Source: Acidovorax sp. SRB_14 (GTDB taxonomy: Bacteria; Pseudomonadota; Gammaproteobacteria; Burkholderiales; Burkholderiaceae_C). From it: 64,000 nucleotides of DNA. Numbering within the stretch: the stretch's first letter is position 1; every line of letters starts with the position of its first letter. Shown in pieces: positions 33,510 to 42,888 of the stretch. The notes beneath the pieces are model-generated. The model searched no databases, was not told the DNA's origin, and was given only the letters and a program-made list of their open reading frames with translations. The stretch is taken from positions 87,695 to 151,694 of the forward strand of contig NZ_MWOK01000011.1 of NCBI RefSeq assembly GCF_012932145.1, in the 5' to 3' direction. The translations under genes were made by a program, and so were the position numbers.

Positions 33510-34273
33510 CCACCACCAGCACACCACTTTTTGCAAACCCTGCGCCTGCCGTCCGCCCGGCCCGCGACAGCTTCTGGACCCGCATCGCCGCCGAACTGGC
33601 CGAATCCATCGGCAGCGGCATTTATTGCCCCGGTGAGCGCCTGCCCTCGGAACACGCGCTTGCCGAGCAGTTCGGCGTGAACCGGCACACCATCCGCCGC
33701 TCGTTGGCCAGCCTGTGCAGCCAGGGTCTGGTGCGCATCACCCAGGGCAGCGGTACCTATGTAGAAGACTTCGCCGTGGACCTGGCGCTGGGCAAGCGCG
33801 TGCGCCACCAGCAAGGCCTGGCCCAGGCCGGCTTGCGCGGCAGCCTGGTGGTGCTGGAGGAAAAGCAGGTGCGCGCCACGGCTGCAGTGGCGAAAGCATT
33901 GCAGGTGCGCACGCGCAGCCCGCTATTGGCGTTGCGCGTCATCGGACAGGCCGAGGGACAGCCCCTGCACGTGAGCGAGCGCTACTTCCCCTTGCCCCGC
34001 TTTGAGCGTCTCGCGGATGTGGTGCGCGAGACGGGTTCCATTACTGCAGGCTTCGCAGCACACGGCGTGGCCGACTACACGCGCCGCGAAAGCCGCATCA
34101 CCGCGGAACTGCCCGATGCCGTTGTTGCCGCCGAACTGCGGCAGCCAGCTACGCGCCCCGTCCTGCTCGTCAAAAGCCTGAACGTGGATCTGGCCGGCAC
34201 GCCTATTGAATTTGCGCACGCCTGGTTTGCCGGAGACCGCGTCAAGCTCACCATCACCCATGACGATCAGTAA
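33503..34273 (+). CDS. phnF: GntR/HutC-family regulator PhnF
   Basis: A 256-residue GntR regulator of the HutC subfamily. The winged helix (about 25-90) has SFWTRIAAELAESIGSGIYC, LPSEHALAEQFGVNRHTIRR and QGLVRITQGSGTYV; the C-terminal UTRA ligand domain spans about 105-250 and ends AHAWFAGDRVKLTI. It is divergent from phnG and begins a short operon with DUF1045 and phnN. Two matching operators (33447, 26963) indicate repression of both phn transcripts, relieved by a phosphonate-derived ligand. Confidence 0.92.
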   Translation: MTATTSTPLFANPAPAVRPARDSFWTRIAAELAESIGSGIYCPGERLPSEHALAEQFGVNRHTIRRSLASLCSQGLVRITQGSGTYVEDFAVDLALGKRVRHQQGLAQAGLRGSLVVLEEKQVRATAAVAKALQVRTRSPLLALRVIGQAEGQPLHVSERYFPLPRFERLADVVRETGSITAGFAAHGVADYTRRESRITAELPDAVVAAELRQPATRPVLLVKSLNVDLAGTPIEFAHAWFAGDRVKLTITHDDQ

Positions 34274-34997
34274 CACCCCGCCCTTCCCTGTCGCCGCGCA
34301 CCGCTACGCGGTGTATTTCGCACCCGAGCCAGCCACCCTGGCCTGGCGGGCCGGCAGCCACTGGGTGGGCCGGTGCGCCGCGCGTGGGCAGCCATTGCCG
34401 CAACTCGACATCGATGGCGTGACGCGGACCCAACTTGAGCAGCTTACCGCCGCACCGCGCCGCTATGGTTGGCACGCCACGCTCAAGGCACCGTTCGCCC
34501 TGGCACCGGACGTGGACTGGCTCACCCTGCAGCACGCTGTGCGGAGTTTGGCCAAGGGACTGCGTCGGTTTCAGCTGCCGCCCTTGCAGGTGCAGCGTGT
34601 CGACGACTTTCTCGCGCTCGTGCCGATGGCCCAGCATGCGGCCAATGCTGACATCCAGGCCGCTACCGACGCCTGCGTGACTCAGCTACAGCCGCTGTCA
34701 GCGGCACTCTCCGATCAAGAGCTTGCGCGACGTCGTGCCGCCGGCCTGACGCCACGCCAGGACGAGCTGCTGCGGCAATGGGGCTACCCGTTTGTGTTTG
34801 AGGAATATCGCTTTCACATGTCGCTTACCGGCGCACTGACCGGTACGGACCCGGCCACGGTGGCGCGGGTGCACGATGCGGCAGAGCAATTCTTTGCCGA
34901 CCTGCCTGCCCTGCAGTTCAGTAGCCTTGCGCTGTTTGCCGAGCCCACGCCAGGCGCGGACTTCGCGCTGGTAGACCACGTGGGGTTAGGCCAGTGA
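34260..34997 (+). CDS. DUF1045 phosphonate-metabolism protein (2H phosphoesterase fold)
   Basis: A 245-residue DUF1045 protein. Two short H-x-T/S motifs are visible, YGWHATLKAPF near residue 75 and YRFHMSLTG near residue 195, the pattern of 2H phosphoesterases that hydrolyse cyclic phosphates. It overlaps the end of phnF by 14 bp and the start of phnN by GTGA. The pathway needs a phosphodiesterase to open 5-phosphoribosyl 1,2-cyclic phosphate, a step done by PhnP in E. coli; no phnP is in the window, so this protein may fill that role. That function is inference. Confidence 0.85.
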   Translation: MTISNTPPFPVAAHRYAVYFAPEPATLAWRAGSHWVGRCAARGQPLPQLDIDGVTRTQLEQLTAAPRRYGWHATLKAPFALAPDVDWLTLQHAVRSLAKGLRRFQLPPLQVQRVDDFLALVPMAQHAANADIQAATDACVTQLQPLSAALSDQELARRRAAGLTPRQDELLRQWGYPFVFEEYRFHMSLTGALTGTDPATVARVHDAAEQFFADLPALQFSSLALFAEPTPGADFALVDHVGLGQ

Positions 34998-35557
34998 CGG
35001 CACGTCTTATCTACGTCATGGGGCCGTCGGGCGCAGGCAAAGACAGCCTGCTGGATTGGTTACGCGCGCGCTTGCCCCCAAGCGCCCCAGTGCACTGGAG
35101 CCAACGCACGATTAGCCGCAAGGTCGTGCCCGGCGGCGAGAATCACGAAAGTGTCTTACCAGAGGAATTTGCCAGCTTGCGCGACAGCGGAGCGTTTGCC
35201 CTGCATTGGACAGCCAATGGTCTGGACTATGGCATCCGTCATGCACAGCTGGCACCGGCCGAGCATGGCCAATGGGTGTTAATCAACGGCTCGCGAGGCT
35301 ATTGGTCAGACGCGCAGAAGCAGTTTGCCCACATAGTTGGCGTCCACATCACGGCCAATCCACAAGTGCTGCGCCAGCGCCTCTTATTGCGGGGCCGTGA
35401 GACGCCGGAGCGGATCGAAGCTCGCGTGCAACGCGCCATGGCGTTCAGGCCGCCCACTGGCAGCGCCAGTATTGAAGTGCACAACGACCGCACACTCGAC
35501 TACGCCGGCAATGAACTGCTTGCTGCATTACGACAACTGTCGAAATGGCCGGTCTGA
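34994..35557 (+). CDS. phnN: Ribose 1,5-bisphosphate phosphokinase PhnN
   Basis: A 187-residue P-loop kinase. Walker A is MGPSGAGKDSLLDWL; further family features are SQRTISRKVVPGGENHESV, ALHWTANGLDYGI and LLLRGRETPERIEARV. PhnN phosphorylates ribose 1,5-bisphosphate to PRPP, the last step of ribose recycling in the C-P lyase pathway. GTG start 34994 overlaps the DUF1045 stop. Confidence 0.93.
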   Translation: MTARLIYVMGPSGAGKDSLLDWLRARLPPSAPVHWSQRTISRKVVPGGENHESVLPEEFASLRDSGAFALHWTANGLDYGIRHAQLAPAEHGQWVLINGSRGYWSDAQKQFAHIVGVHITANPQVLRQRLLLRGRETPERIEARVQRAMAFRPPTGSASIEVHNDRTLDYAGNELLAALRQLSKWPV

Positions 35558-35682
35558 CAACGCTTGCAAAATTACCCGATGCCGCACCAGCAGGTCATTT
35601 TTCTGCATTTCCGACTCAGCCGCATGGTTTGAAGCCTGTAGTTCATCCCGCGGTACACCAAGCTAGGTCGGCTTTGCAGCGA

Positions 35683-36045
35683 GGCTGTGTGATAACGCGT
35701 GAGAAAGCCGTGAGATGAACGTGTGGCTTTCAGTTTCCAGTGTTCAGCCGGGAATTTGAAGTTTTTGGGGACGACGAGCCGCTGTGGGGCCCCTGGAGGT
35801 CAATCGCAGACCCTCTCGGCACAATATAGACCGTCAAAAGGGCACCTTACGCCCTCAGCAGAAGCATTGCCTTCTTTGTCTGCTCAAAGCCGAGGATGCT
35901 CAGGACGAGTTTGAAGTTGTACGCCAGCACGTTCAGGCCCATTTCCGTCGCCACGTTCTGGATTCCGCTCGTCAGAAAGTGCGTCCAGCCCATCCAGTGT
36001 TTTAGGGTGCCAAAGACGTGCTCGATGGTGCTCTTGCGCACGGTC
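35683..36045 (-). mobile_element. IS1182-family remnant, copy 2
   Basis: The sequence from GGCTGTGTGATAACGCGT (35683) to about 36045 repeats copy 1 (from 2570) in the same orientation. It keeps the terminal non-coding region and the last ~65 codons of the transposase, then breaks off. Numerous point differences show that the two copies are old or came from different elements. Confidence 0.7.
35847..36045 (-). pseudogene. IS1182-family transposase, extreme C-terminal fragment
   Basis: Encodes TVRKSTIEHVFGTLKHWMG and NVLAYNFKLVLSILGFE up to LLLRA, matching copy 1 almost residue for residue. Homology stops at about 36045, where the reading frame enters unrelated sequence. Confidence 0.75.
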
Positions 36046-36309
36046 ACCATCGGCGCGCTGTGGGAGCAGGACCTGCGCTTTGCCGACATATCGACTGTGG
36101 CAAACAGGGAGGGCTTCGATGTTGCGAGCGTTTATGTCGATGTGATGCCGGCCTTCATCTCCGCGATGCACCGGGTGCGGGGATGGCTGGCCACAACGAA
36201 CTTTGTCCCGATCGGCAGCGATGGCCGCATCTACTACCGCTCGTTCGGAGATGAGCCGCCGGCTCAACAGTTAGGCTTCAGGGCATTGGCGACGCCGAGC
36301 AACTATTGA
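36046..36309 (+). pseudogene. 3' remnant of an unrecognised gene
   Basis: From the edge of the IS remnant a plus-strand frame reads IGALWEQDLRFADISTVANR, then AFISAMHRVRGWLATTNFVP and GRIYYRSFGDEPPA, stopping at 36309. It has protein-like composition but no start codon of its own; the frame runs back into the antisense of the transposase. It is probably the tail of a gene cut by the IS insertion or deletion. Family not recognised. Confidence 0.4.
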
Positions 36310-36552
36310 TCCGGCCCTGTGAAGTCTTAACCTTTTCGGCCCTCAGCGCACTGTGTGTCCGCAGGCTGAATTTCATAGTTCACAGGTCCGGAGCAATAAA
36401 AATGGATGAACGTGGGCGGCGTCCGCGGGAAAACCGAACTTCTGGATGAGCAAAACGACAGATTTGCAGGACGCTAGCTTCAGAAAGCCACTACGAGAGT
36501 TCCTGTGAGAGCCTGCTTTGGACGCCCAGCCGCCGTCTTCTCCACTGAGCGT

Positions 36553-36575
36553 CGGCAACCAGCCTGAAGTGACCT
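36553..36575. repeat. Dispersed repeat core, copy 3
   Basis: GGCAACCAGCCTGAAGTGAC repeats the core seen at 22069, 23445 and 39599. The rest of 36310-36697 shows no gene I can support. Confidence 0.4.
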
Positions 36576-36697
36576 TCGACTTTTGTGCCTTTGCAGCGAC
36601 TGCAGTCCCTAAAGGCCAAGTCCCGAATCCGCGTTACCAACTACATTGTGGAGGTTCGACTTGATCGCGGCGCATTGGCGCAGTGGTCCACGATCAA

Positions 36698-37702
36698 CTA
36701 CTGCAACTGCCACCCGTTCGTGTCGCCGCAGTCGTTCCAAAATTTGCCAGTAAGCGCTCGAATCTGCGTCAGCAAATCGGCTTTCCCGTCTTCCCATTTG
36801 CTGAGATCCGCGCTTCGGAAAAGTCCCCATAGCTCCGATGGTCGCTGCCACGGATGGATCATGAAGAGGAGGCCGGCAACGGCAGAAAACTCCTTGTCCG
36901 CAAGAATGCCGATCTTGTCGAATATCCCTTCGACGCACGGCTTCCCTTCGAATTCAGGAATGCCAAGAATGGGCATCCCAATCTTGCCAAAGGCCACGGT
37001 CCAAAGATCACCGGTGACTGCCTTGGAGAACATGTAGTCGTCGGGATAAGCGGGCCGCAGGGCCTTCGGTTCAGTGAGGCGTGGCGGGATGATGCTGAGA
37101 TTGATGACCAGGAACGTGTTTGGCATCGCAAACTGGTCGGCCTTAATGTTGCCGCGGACCTTCTCGAGCAGCGTGTTGATGACGCTCAACACGGTCTGAT
37201 CGTGATTGATTTTGCCGCTATAGGGTTGAGCTTCTGACGTTGCCAGGGCGATGCGGGCGCCGGATCGCTGCTGTGCTTCCAAGTCAATATGGGCATCAAG
37301 CGAGGAATGTAGAGCACAAGCTATGCCTGCGTCGCCGCCAACGACCGACAGGGTCTTCACTTCAAAGCAAAATGATTGAGTACCGATAGAGGCGGAGAAG
37401 TCAGGCGTCTTCTTGTTCTGGACCTCGGGGATGCGCGTTAGTCGCAGTCCTTTCTCGATGCACAAAAGCCAAAAGTGCGCTTCGCCAAGAATCTGGGCGA
37501 ACTTGTTGGATAGATGCGGGTTGACACCAAAGCTTGAATCGTCCAAAAGTGAGCTGAGCGTAGATGCATAGGTTTGAAGCTCGGGGTCTGTTGCTAGCCT
37601 AGCGTTGATGGCTGCGACAGCGCCGTTCAGATGGACAAGATAAGGGTCTTGCGCTACGACGCTCGCATTTGCCAGCACCTCTTGGAACTTCTTGACAAGC
37701 AT
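36698..37702 (-). CDS. PD-(D/E)XK nuclease-like protein
   Basis: A 334-residue protein with no named family that I recognise. Residues 99-120 read TPDFSASIGTQSFCFEVKTL, giving Pro100-Asp101, Glu114 and Lys116, the PD-(D/E)XK core, with a further acidic candidate Glu74 in an upstream helix (ILGEAHFWLL). This points to a restriction-like nuclease fold. It follows the Shedu-like gene on the same strand after 76 bp and was probably acquired with it, making a two-gene defence cassette a reasonable inference. Translated composition and codon use look different from the core genes to the right. Confidence 0.65.
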   Translation of the reverse strand: MLVKKFQEVLANASVVAQDPYLVHLNGAVAAINARLATDPELQTYASTLSSLLDDSSFGVNPHLSNKFAQILGEAHFWLLCIEKGLRLTRIPEVQNKKTPDFSASIGTQSFCFEVKTLSVVGGDAGIACALHSSLDAHIDLEAQQRSGARIALATSEAQPYSGKINHDQTVLSVINTLLEKVRGNIKADQFAMPNTFLVINLSIIPPRLTEPKALRPAYPDDYMFSKAVTGDLWTVAFGKIGMPILGIPEFEGKPCVEGIFDKIGILADKEFSAVAGLLFMIHPWQRPSELWGLFRSADLSKWEDGKADLLTQIRALTGKFWNDCGDTNGWQLQ

Positions 37703-37778
37703 GGGGCTCTTTTGTGGTGTTGTGAACGGTGCTCATTCTGTTCTAGAAGCCAGTCTCGCTGGCCCCCAGTGCAGATCG

Positions 37779-39314
37779 TCAGAAACGGTCGCTGTTGTCC
37801 GTCGAGGGCTCTACCTCCGGCAACGAAGCAGGATGGGCCGAGCCAGCAGTCATCAGCCGCAGAATTTCTCGCAGCTTGTCCAGCAGCTCGTCGAACGTGA
37901 CGACCACCACGTCCCTCGACGAGTGCCGGAAAAGATCAAGCGACCGCTTTTCTTGGATTGTGCCTGGCGCCGTTCCGGCGATCACGATGCAATGGACTGC
38001 GGAGACATGGGTGTCTTTGAGTGCAGGGTCGTGCGACTTGGCCGCGAAATTGTTCAAGAGCTGAAAGCGCTGGTCGAGCACTTGCGCCATTGCGCTGGTC
38101 AGGTCCTTGTGCGGCGCGTGCAGGTCTCCACGGAACGTCTTTGCCTCAATCAGCTTGGTCGAAGGGCGTTTTATCTCAATGAGGGCGAGGCTACCGGTGA
38201 ACCGCTGCGCGAACAAGAAGTCCACGATGCTCTCGCCCGCACCACGCAGCATCGTGCCGCCGACGTGCGCCTGGTCTTGGATCAGGATGACCGGATGGGG
38301 GAAGGCCAGGCCCAAGACGAAGGGGTTGGCCTTAAAGAAGGCTTGCCACTTCGGCTCGGGCAGATTCTTGCTGAGCATGCCTTCGATCTTTGCGATTAGC
38401 TCCGTCAACGTGACCTGCTCGATGACCGCCCTGAGCTCCATCAAATGCGATGGCTGCTCTGCGGCCATCTTGTCGGCGTCATCGCGAATGATCTTAGCCG
38501 CAGCAAGCCGGTCGTCCGCGCTGCGGTTTTGCACTCGTCCGCCCAGCTTGACCAGCTCGTAGATTTCACCGGGCTTTACTTTGGCGAAGCGGCGCTCGTA
38601 CAGCGCAGGATCGGCGACGTGCAGCAACTCGTTGAAGGCGAGCAATTGGCGTTCGCGCAGCGACCGCGCGCGGGAGCGTGTGGTAATCGAGTCGATGGAT
38701 CTCTTGATTGCCGAAAATCGGTCGATGCCCAGCTTGAACTTGGGCAGCTCGGTCGAAGCTCCGTTGCCCGACTCGAACACCAATTCGGTGATGCCGTGCA
38801 TTTCAAGAATCGCATAGGGAATGAGCCGATATTCCCACTTCAAGCCAAGCCCATATTTGGCGTGGCGGCCAAAACCTGTGGGCAGGCTTTCGAGCAAACC
38901 GTCGAAGTCCCTGATGGTTTCCGGCAGCCACCATGGTTCGTCCTCCTCCGCCAGGACGGTGATCGTGGTCAGCTTGCCATACTTGGGTGACAAGAACATC
39001 GGGCGATATGAAGCCGACACCAAGGGGAACATCGTGAGCGCGCCCTCGGTCACGCGGGCGAGAAGGATGTTTTGCTGGACCTTCTCTGTCCCGCCATCTG
39101 GAAAGGCCTCGCCGTGGGCGTAGACCTCGACGCAGTTCTCGAGGCCATAGGTCGATTTCTTCAATGACACCAGCATGGCCTCAGCGTCGGGGTTGGCGCC
39201 AGGCTCAAGGCCGTCGGTCGACTTTTCTTCGCCGGCATGTTCGTCAACCGCTCCGAGAAAATCGTCTTCGCTGTCTTTGGGTTTGCCGAGTTTCTCGTCA
39301 TTCTCTTGCATCAT
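37779..39314 (-). CDS. Shedu-like (DUF4263) anti-phage nuclease
   Basis: A 511-residue protein whose C-terminal third (about 315-490) matches the Shedu SduA/DUF4263 pattern. It contains WQAFFKANPFVLGL, then VDFLFAQRFTGSLALIEIKR with Asp365, Glu380 and Lys382 as the PD-(D/E)XK site, a Gln-rich helix (MAQVLDQRFQLLNNF), and the typical ending RDVVVVTFDELLDKL. The N-terminal 300 residues are a less conserved sensing region. Shedu is a single-gene anti-phage system; here a second PD-(D/E)XK gene follows. Position beside IS remnants and a tRNA gene is typical of defence islands. Start at ATG 39314, directly followed by a second ATG. Confidence 0.75.
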   Translation of the reverse strand: MMQENDEKLGKPKDSEDDFLGAVDEHAGEEKSTDGLEPGANPDAEAMLVSLKKSTYGLENCVEVYAHGEAFPDGGTEKVQQNILLARVTEGALTMFPLVSASYRPMFLSPKYGKLTTITVLAEEDEPWWLPETIRDFDGLLESLPTGFGRHAKYGLGLKWEYRLIPYAILEMHGITELVFESGNGASTELPKFKLGIDRFSAIKRSIDSITTRSRARSLRERQLLAFNELLHVADPALYERRFAKVKPGEIYELVKLGGRVQNRSADDRLAAAKIIRDDADKMAAEQPSHLMELRAVIEQVTLTELIAKIEGMLSKNLPEPKWQAFFKANPFVLGLAFPHPVILIQDQAHVGGTMLRGAGESIVDFLFAQRFTGSLALIEIKRPSTKLIEAKTFRGDLHAPHKDLTSAMAQVLDQRFQLLNNFAAKSHDPALKDTHVSAVHCIVIAGTAPGTIQEKRSLDLFRHSSRDVVVVTFDELLDKLREILRLMTAGSAHPASLPEVEPSTDNSDRF

Positions 39315-39476
39315 TGATTCCCCTCACCCATTGCACAAGTTGGTTCTCGTTCAGATTTTCCCCGCAAATCACACTCGATTCGGCGTAGCAGAAAGTTGAG
39401 TTGCGAGGTGAGGCTGAGGGCAGCACCGAATAGACGTGCAGCTAAAGCTGCCCTTAAATAGCTCGGCGCGGCGAGC

Positions 39477-39625
39477 CATGGTCGCCCGATGCATCAGCAT
39501 TGCAGGCGGTCGATTCTGATCGAACACCGGTCAAATGCCTGCGGTTTCTTAGTGACTGGTGCTGCCAGCAGCGGTCATTAGGCCGGTGAATCCGAACGGC
39601 AGCAACCAGCCTGAACCGGTCGACC
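39477..39625. repeat. Dispersed intergenic repeat, copy 4
   Basis: CCATGGTCGCCCGATGC, GCAGCGGTCATTAGGCC and GGCAGCAACCAGCCTGAACC occur in the same order as in copy 1 (21940-22110). The surrounding 39315-39960 has no gene that I can support; small open frames there lack ribosome-binding sites and family features. Confidence 0.45.
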
Positions 39626-39965
39626 GGTATGGATCCCTGCCGGGCTGCTCCAAGCCGAAATCAGCCGCATGCCGGCACACTTTTCCAAGCAACCGCCGTG
39701 ATCTCAGCACCTACTAGCACAAACAATATCAAGGGGGTCGCGCCGAGCCCATGCAGGGGAAGCATGCAACCTGGCAACGATGAATTTACCGACTTAGTTG
39801 GCAGGAATACCCTCTCTCCTGCATCTGTTAAGGATCGGATGAATCGCATAAAGCTCGATTGCCTGCGATGAGAGCACCAGCCACAGGAAGTCATGCCGTG
39901 TCGCTTGAGATCGCCCTCGACGAGGCCAACACCCAATGGTCAGATGCGACAAACGCGAAATGTCT

Positions 39966-40004
39966 TGGGCCAAGGGTGGGCCAGAAATGGGCCAAATGTG
40001 GGCC
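39966..40004. repeat. Four TGGGCC direct repeats at exact 11-bp period
   Basis: TGGGCC begins at 39966, 39977, 39988 and 39999, each followed by an A-rich spacer. The period is exactly 11 bp, so it is not codon-driven. It abuts the terminator of the initiator tRNA gene; it could be phased protein-binding sites or part of an old integration site. Confidence 0.6.
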
Positions 40005-40035
40005 AAAAACAAAAAGGCCCACCGAAGTGGGCCTT
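40004..40035 (-). terminator. Rho-independent terminator after tRNA-fMet
   Basis: On the minus strand AAGGCCCAC (40035-40027) pairs with GTGGGCCTT (40022-40014) around a 4-nt loop, followed by TTTTTGTTTTT. It lies 27 bp beyond the tRNA 3' end. Confidence 0.85.
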
Positions 40036-40062
40036 GAAGACAAGCTAACTGCTTGATTTGAT

Positions 40063-40139
<77 letters not shown>

Positions 40140-40162
40140 GCAAGTGTTTATTATAGCCTACT

Positions 40163-40558
40163 TTAAGCAGCTGCGCCAGAATTATTTGCATCTGCCACAT
40201 CAGGGCGGTCCACCAGCTCGACGAGAGCCATGGGAGCGTTGTCGCCCACGCGGAATCCCATCTTCAAAATGCGGGTGTAACCACCGGGACGCGCATTGAA
40301 GCGAGGACCCAGGTCGTTGAACAGCTTGGTCACCATGTCGCGGTCGCGCAGGCGGTCAAATGCCAGACGGCGGTTGGCGACGGTGTCGACCTTGGCCAGG
40401 GTGATCATGGGCTCGACCACGCGGCGCAATTCCTTGGCCTTGGGCAGGGTGGTCTTGATGACTTCGTGCTGCAACAGCGAATTCATCATGTTCTGCAGCA
40501 TCGCAAGGCGGTGCGAGCTGGTGCGGTTGAGTTTGCGGAGTCCGTGTCCGTGGCGCAT
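40163..40558 (-). CDS. rplQ: 50S ribosomal protein L17
   Basis: 131 residues, beginning [20 protein letters not shown], the invariant L17 start, with [19 protein letters not shown] further on. A structural protein of the large subunit near the exit tunnel. Last gene of the alpha operon, 85 bp after rpoA on the minus strand and followed by tRNA-fMet. Confidence 0.98.
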   Translation of the reverse strand: MRHGHGLRKLNRTSSHRLAMLQNMMNSLLQHEVIKTTLPKAKELRRVVEPMITLAKVDTVANRRLAFDRLRDRDMVTKLFNDLGPRFNARPGGYTRILKMGFRVGDNAPMALVELVDRPDVADANNSGAAA

Positions 40559-40643
40559 GGTGCTTTCCTTATATATCGTTCAATCGGGCAGCCGTATTAG
40601 GTACTGCCCAAGGCACTTCCCCAAAGGGGATCAAAATTATAAC

Positions 40644-41636
40644 TTAACGCTTGTCCAAGCCGGCTGGCGGCCAGTTTTCAAGCTTCATGCCAAGGGTCAG
40701 GCCGCGCGAGGCGAGCACTTCCTTGATCTCGTTGAGCGACTTGCGACCCAAATTCGGCGTCTTGAGCAACTCATTTTCGGTGCGCTGGATCAGATCACCG
40801 ATGTAGTAGATGTTCTCGGCCTTCAGGCAGTTGGCGGAACGCACGGTCAGCTCCAACTCGTCGACTGGACGCAGCAGGATCGGATCGAACGTGGCGCTGG
40901 CGCGCGTGCCCTCTTGCGGACCGAACGTGGGGATATCGCCCCCTTCCAGCTGTGCAAACACTGCCAGCTGTTCGACGAGGATCTTGGCCGATGCCCGCAC
41001 GGCGTCTTCTGCCGCGATGGCACCATTGGTCTCGATCTCGACCACGAGCTTGTCCAGGTCGGTACGCTGTTCGACGCGCGCGCTTTCGACCGTGTAGCTC
41101 ACACGGCGCACGGGCGAGAACGAGGCATCCAGAACGATGCGGCCAATCGACTTGGTGGAGTCGTCGGCATGGCGGCGCAGGTTGCCGGGCACGTAACCAC
41201 GGCCCTTTTCCACCTTGATCTGCATGTCCAGCTTGCCGCCTTGCGACAGGTGGGCGATCACATGGTCGGGGTTGACGATCTCGACGTCGTGCGGCGTCTG
41301 GATGTCGCGCGCGGTCACGACGCCATCGCCGTCCTTGCGCAGGCTCAGGGTGACTTCATCACGGTTGTGCAACTTGAACACAACACCCTTCAGGTTCAAC
41401 AAGATGTTCACCACATCTTCTTGGACGCCGTCAATGGAAGAGTATTCGTGCAGAACGCCTGCAATCGTCACTTCCGTCGCTGCGTAACCCACCATGGACG
41501 AGAGCAGGACCCGTCGAATGGCGTTGCCCAGCGTGTGTCCATAGCCGCGCTCAAACGGTTCCAGAGCGACCTTGGCACGGTTGTGGCCCAGTTGCTCTAC
41601 GTTGATCGCCTTGGGTTTCAGCAAATTAGTTTGCAT
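40644..41636 (-). CDS. rpoA: DNA-directed RNA polymerase alpha subunit
   Basis: 330 residues. N-terminal assembly domain with [21 protein letters not shown]-terminal DNA- and activator-binding domain with [20 protein letters not shown] and [19 protein letters not shown]. The linker lies at about 235-250. Standard length for beta-proteobacteria. Part of the alpha operon rpmJ-rpsM-rpsK-rpsD-rpoA-rplQ. Confidence 0.98.
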   Translation of the reverse strand: MQTNLLKPKAINVEQLGHNRAKVALEPFERGYGHTLGNAIRRVLLSSMVGYAATEVTIAGVLHEYSSIDGVQEDVVNILLNLKGVVFKLHNRDEVTLSLRKDGDGVVTARDIQTPHDVEIVNPDHVIAHLSQGGKLDMQIKVEKGRGYVPGNLRRHADDSTKSIGRIVLDASFSPVRRVSYTVESARVEQRTDLDKLVVEIETNGAIAAEDAVRASAKILVEQLAVFAQLEGGDIPTFGPQEGTRASATFDPILLRPVDELELTVRSANCLKAENIYYIGDLIQRTENELLKTPNLGRKSLNEIKEVLASRGLTLGMKLENWPPAGLDKR

Positions 41637-41749
41637 TCAGACTTCCTCTCAATACCCCCAGCTCGTTACACCGGTAAGGCTGGTGAAGCACCCGCACCGC
41701 GATGCCTCGCGGTGCGGGAACGGTTTTCTCGAAAATTGAGGCTGTGTAC

Positions 41750-42373
41750 TTAACGCGAGTACAACTCAACGATCAGAGATTCGTTGATGTCGGCGCCGAA
41801 CTCGTCGCGGTCAGGCACCTTCTTGAACACGCCTTCAGCCTTGTCGGCATTCACATCCACCCAGGCCGGCAAGCCCACTTGCTGCGCCAGCTGCAGCGCT
41901 TCGGCAATGCGGTTTTGCTTCTTGGACTTTTCGCGCACGGCCACCACGTCGCCGGTCTTGACCAGGTACGACGGAATGTTGACCGATTGGCCGTTCACGG
42001 TGATCGCCTTGTGCGACACGAGCTGGCGGGCTTCTGCGCGCGTGGAGCCAAAGCCCATGCGGTACACCACGTTGTCCAGGCGGCACTCCAGCAGCGACAG
42101 CAGGTTGGCACCAGTGTTGCCCTTGCGGCGTTCGGCAGCTTCGAAGTAGCGGCGGAATTGCTTTTCCAGCACGCCGTACATGCGCTTGACCTTCTGCTTT
42201 TCGCGCAGCTGCAGCCCGTAGTCGGAGGTGCGCTGACCCGAAGTGCGGCCATGCTGACCGGGCTTGGAATCGAACTTCGACTTGTCGGCAATCGAGCGGC
42301 GGGCGCTCTTGAGGAACAGGTCGGTGCCTTCACGGCGGGAGAGTTTGGCCTTGGGGCCGAGGTAACGTGCCAC
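41750..42373 (-). CDS. rpsD: 30S ribosomal protein S4
   Basis: 207 residues, beginning [20 protein letters not shown], with the S4 RNA-binding domain [20 protein letters not shown] and [14 protein letters not shown]. It nucleates 30S assembly and in many bacteria is the translational repressor of the alpha operon. No unusual features. Confidence 0.98.
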   Translation of the reverse strand: MARYLGPKAKLSRREGTDLFLKSARRSIADKSKFDSKPGQHGRTSGQRTSDYGLQLREKQKVKRMYGVLEKQFRRYFEAAERRKGNTGANLLSLLECRLDNVVYRMGFGSTRAEARQLVSHKAITVNGQSVNIPSYLVKTGDVVAVREKSKKQNRIAEALQLAQQVGLPAWVDVNADKAEGVFKKVPDRDEFGADINESLIVELYSR

Positions 42374-42465
42374 TTGAATATCCTTCTATGTCATCTTCCG
42401 CAAACCATTGCGGGAGCCGCCTGCGGCGTTGTGACGGGCGCAGGCGGCGGTGGGCTTGAGATCGA

Positions 42466-42870
42466 TCAGATGCGACGGCGCTTCTGGGGACGGCAACCGT
42501 TGTGCGGGACCGGCGTCACATCGGAGATCGAGGTGATGCGGATGCCCAGGGCACCGAGGGCACGGACCGAAGATTCGCGACCTGGGCCAGGGCCCTTGAT
42601 CTCGACATCGATGTTCTTGATGCCTTGTTCCATGGCGGCGCGACCGGCCACTTCCGAGGCGACCTGGGCAGCGAACGGAGTGGACTTGCGCGAGCCCTTG
42701 AAACCTTGGCCACCCGAAGATGCCCACGACAAGGCGTTGCCCTGGCGGTCGGTGATCGTGATGATGGTGTTGTTAAACGATGCGTGCACGTGTGCAATGC
42801 CGTCCGAAACGTTCTTGCGGACCTTCTTGCGCACGCGCTGCGCTGCGTTATTGGCGGGAGACTTGGCCAT
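42466..42870 (-). CDS. rpsK: 30S ribosomal protein S11
   Basis: 134 residues with [39 protein letters not shown] and the C-terminal [11 protein letters not shown]. Platform protein of the small subunit. Between rpsM and rpsD. Confidence 0.98.
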   Translation of the reverse strand: MAKSPANNAAQRVRKKVRKNVSDGIAHVHASFNNTIITITDRQGNALSWASSGGQGFKGSRKSTPFAAQVASEVAGRAAMEQGIKNIDVEIKGPGPGRESSVRALGALGIRITSISDVTPVPHNGCRPQKRRRI

Positions 42871-42888
42871 ATTGATCTTTCAATCTTT

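Noticed and set aside
39661..39936. Small minus-strand frame between the Shedu gene and the tRNA
   Set aside because: No ribosome-binding site or recognisable motif; overlaps repeat-derived sequence.
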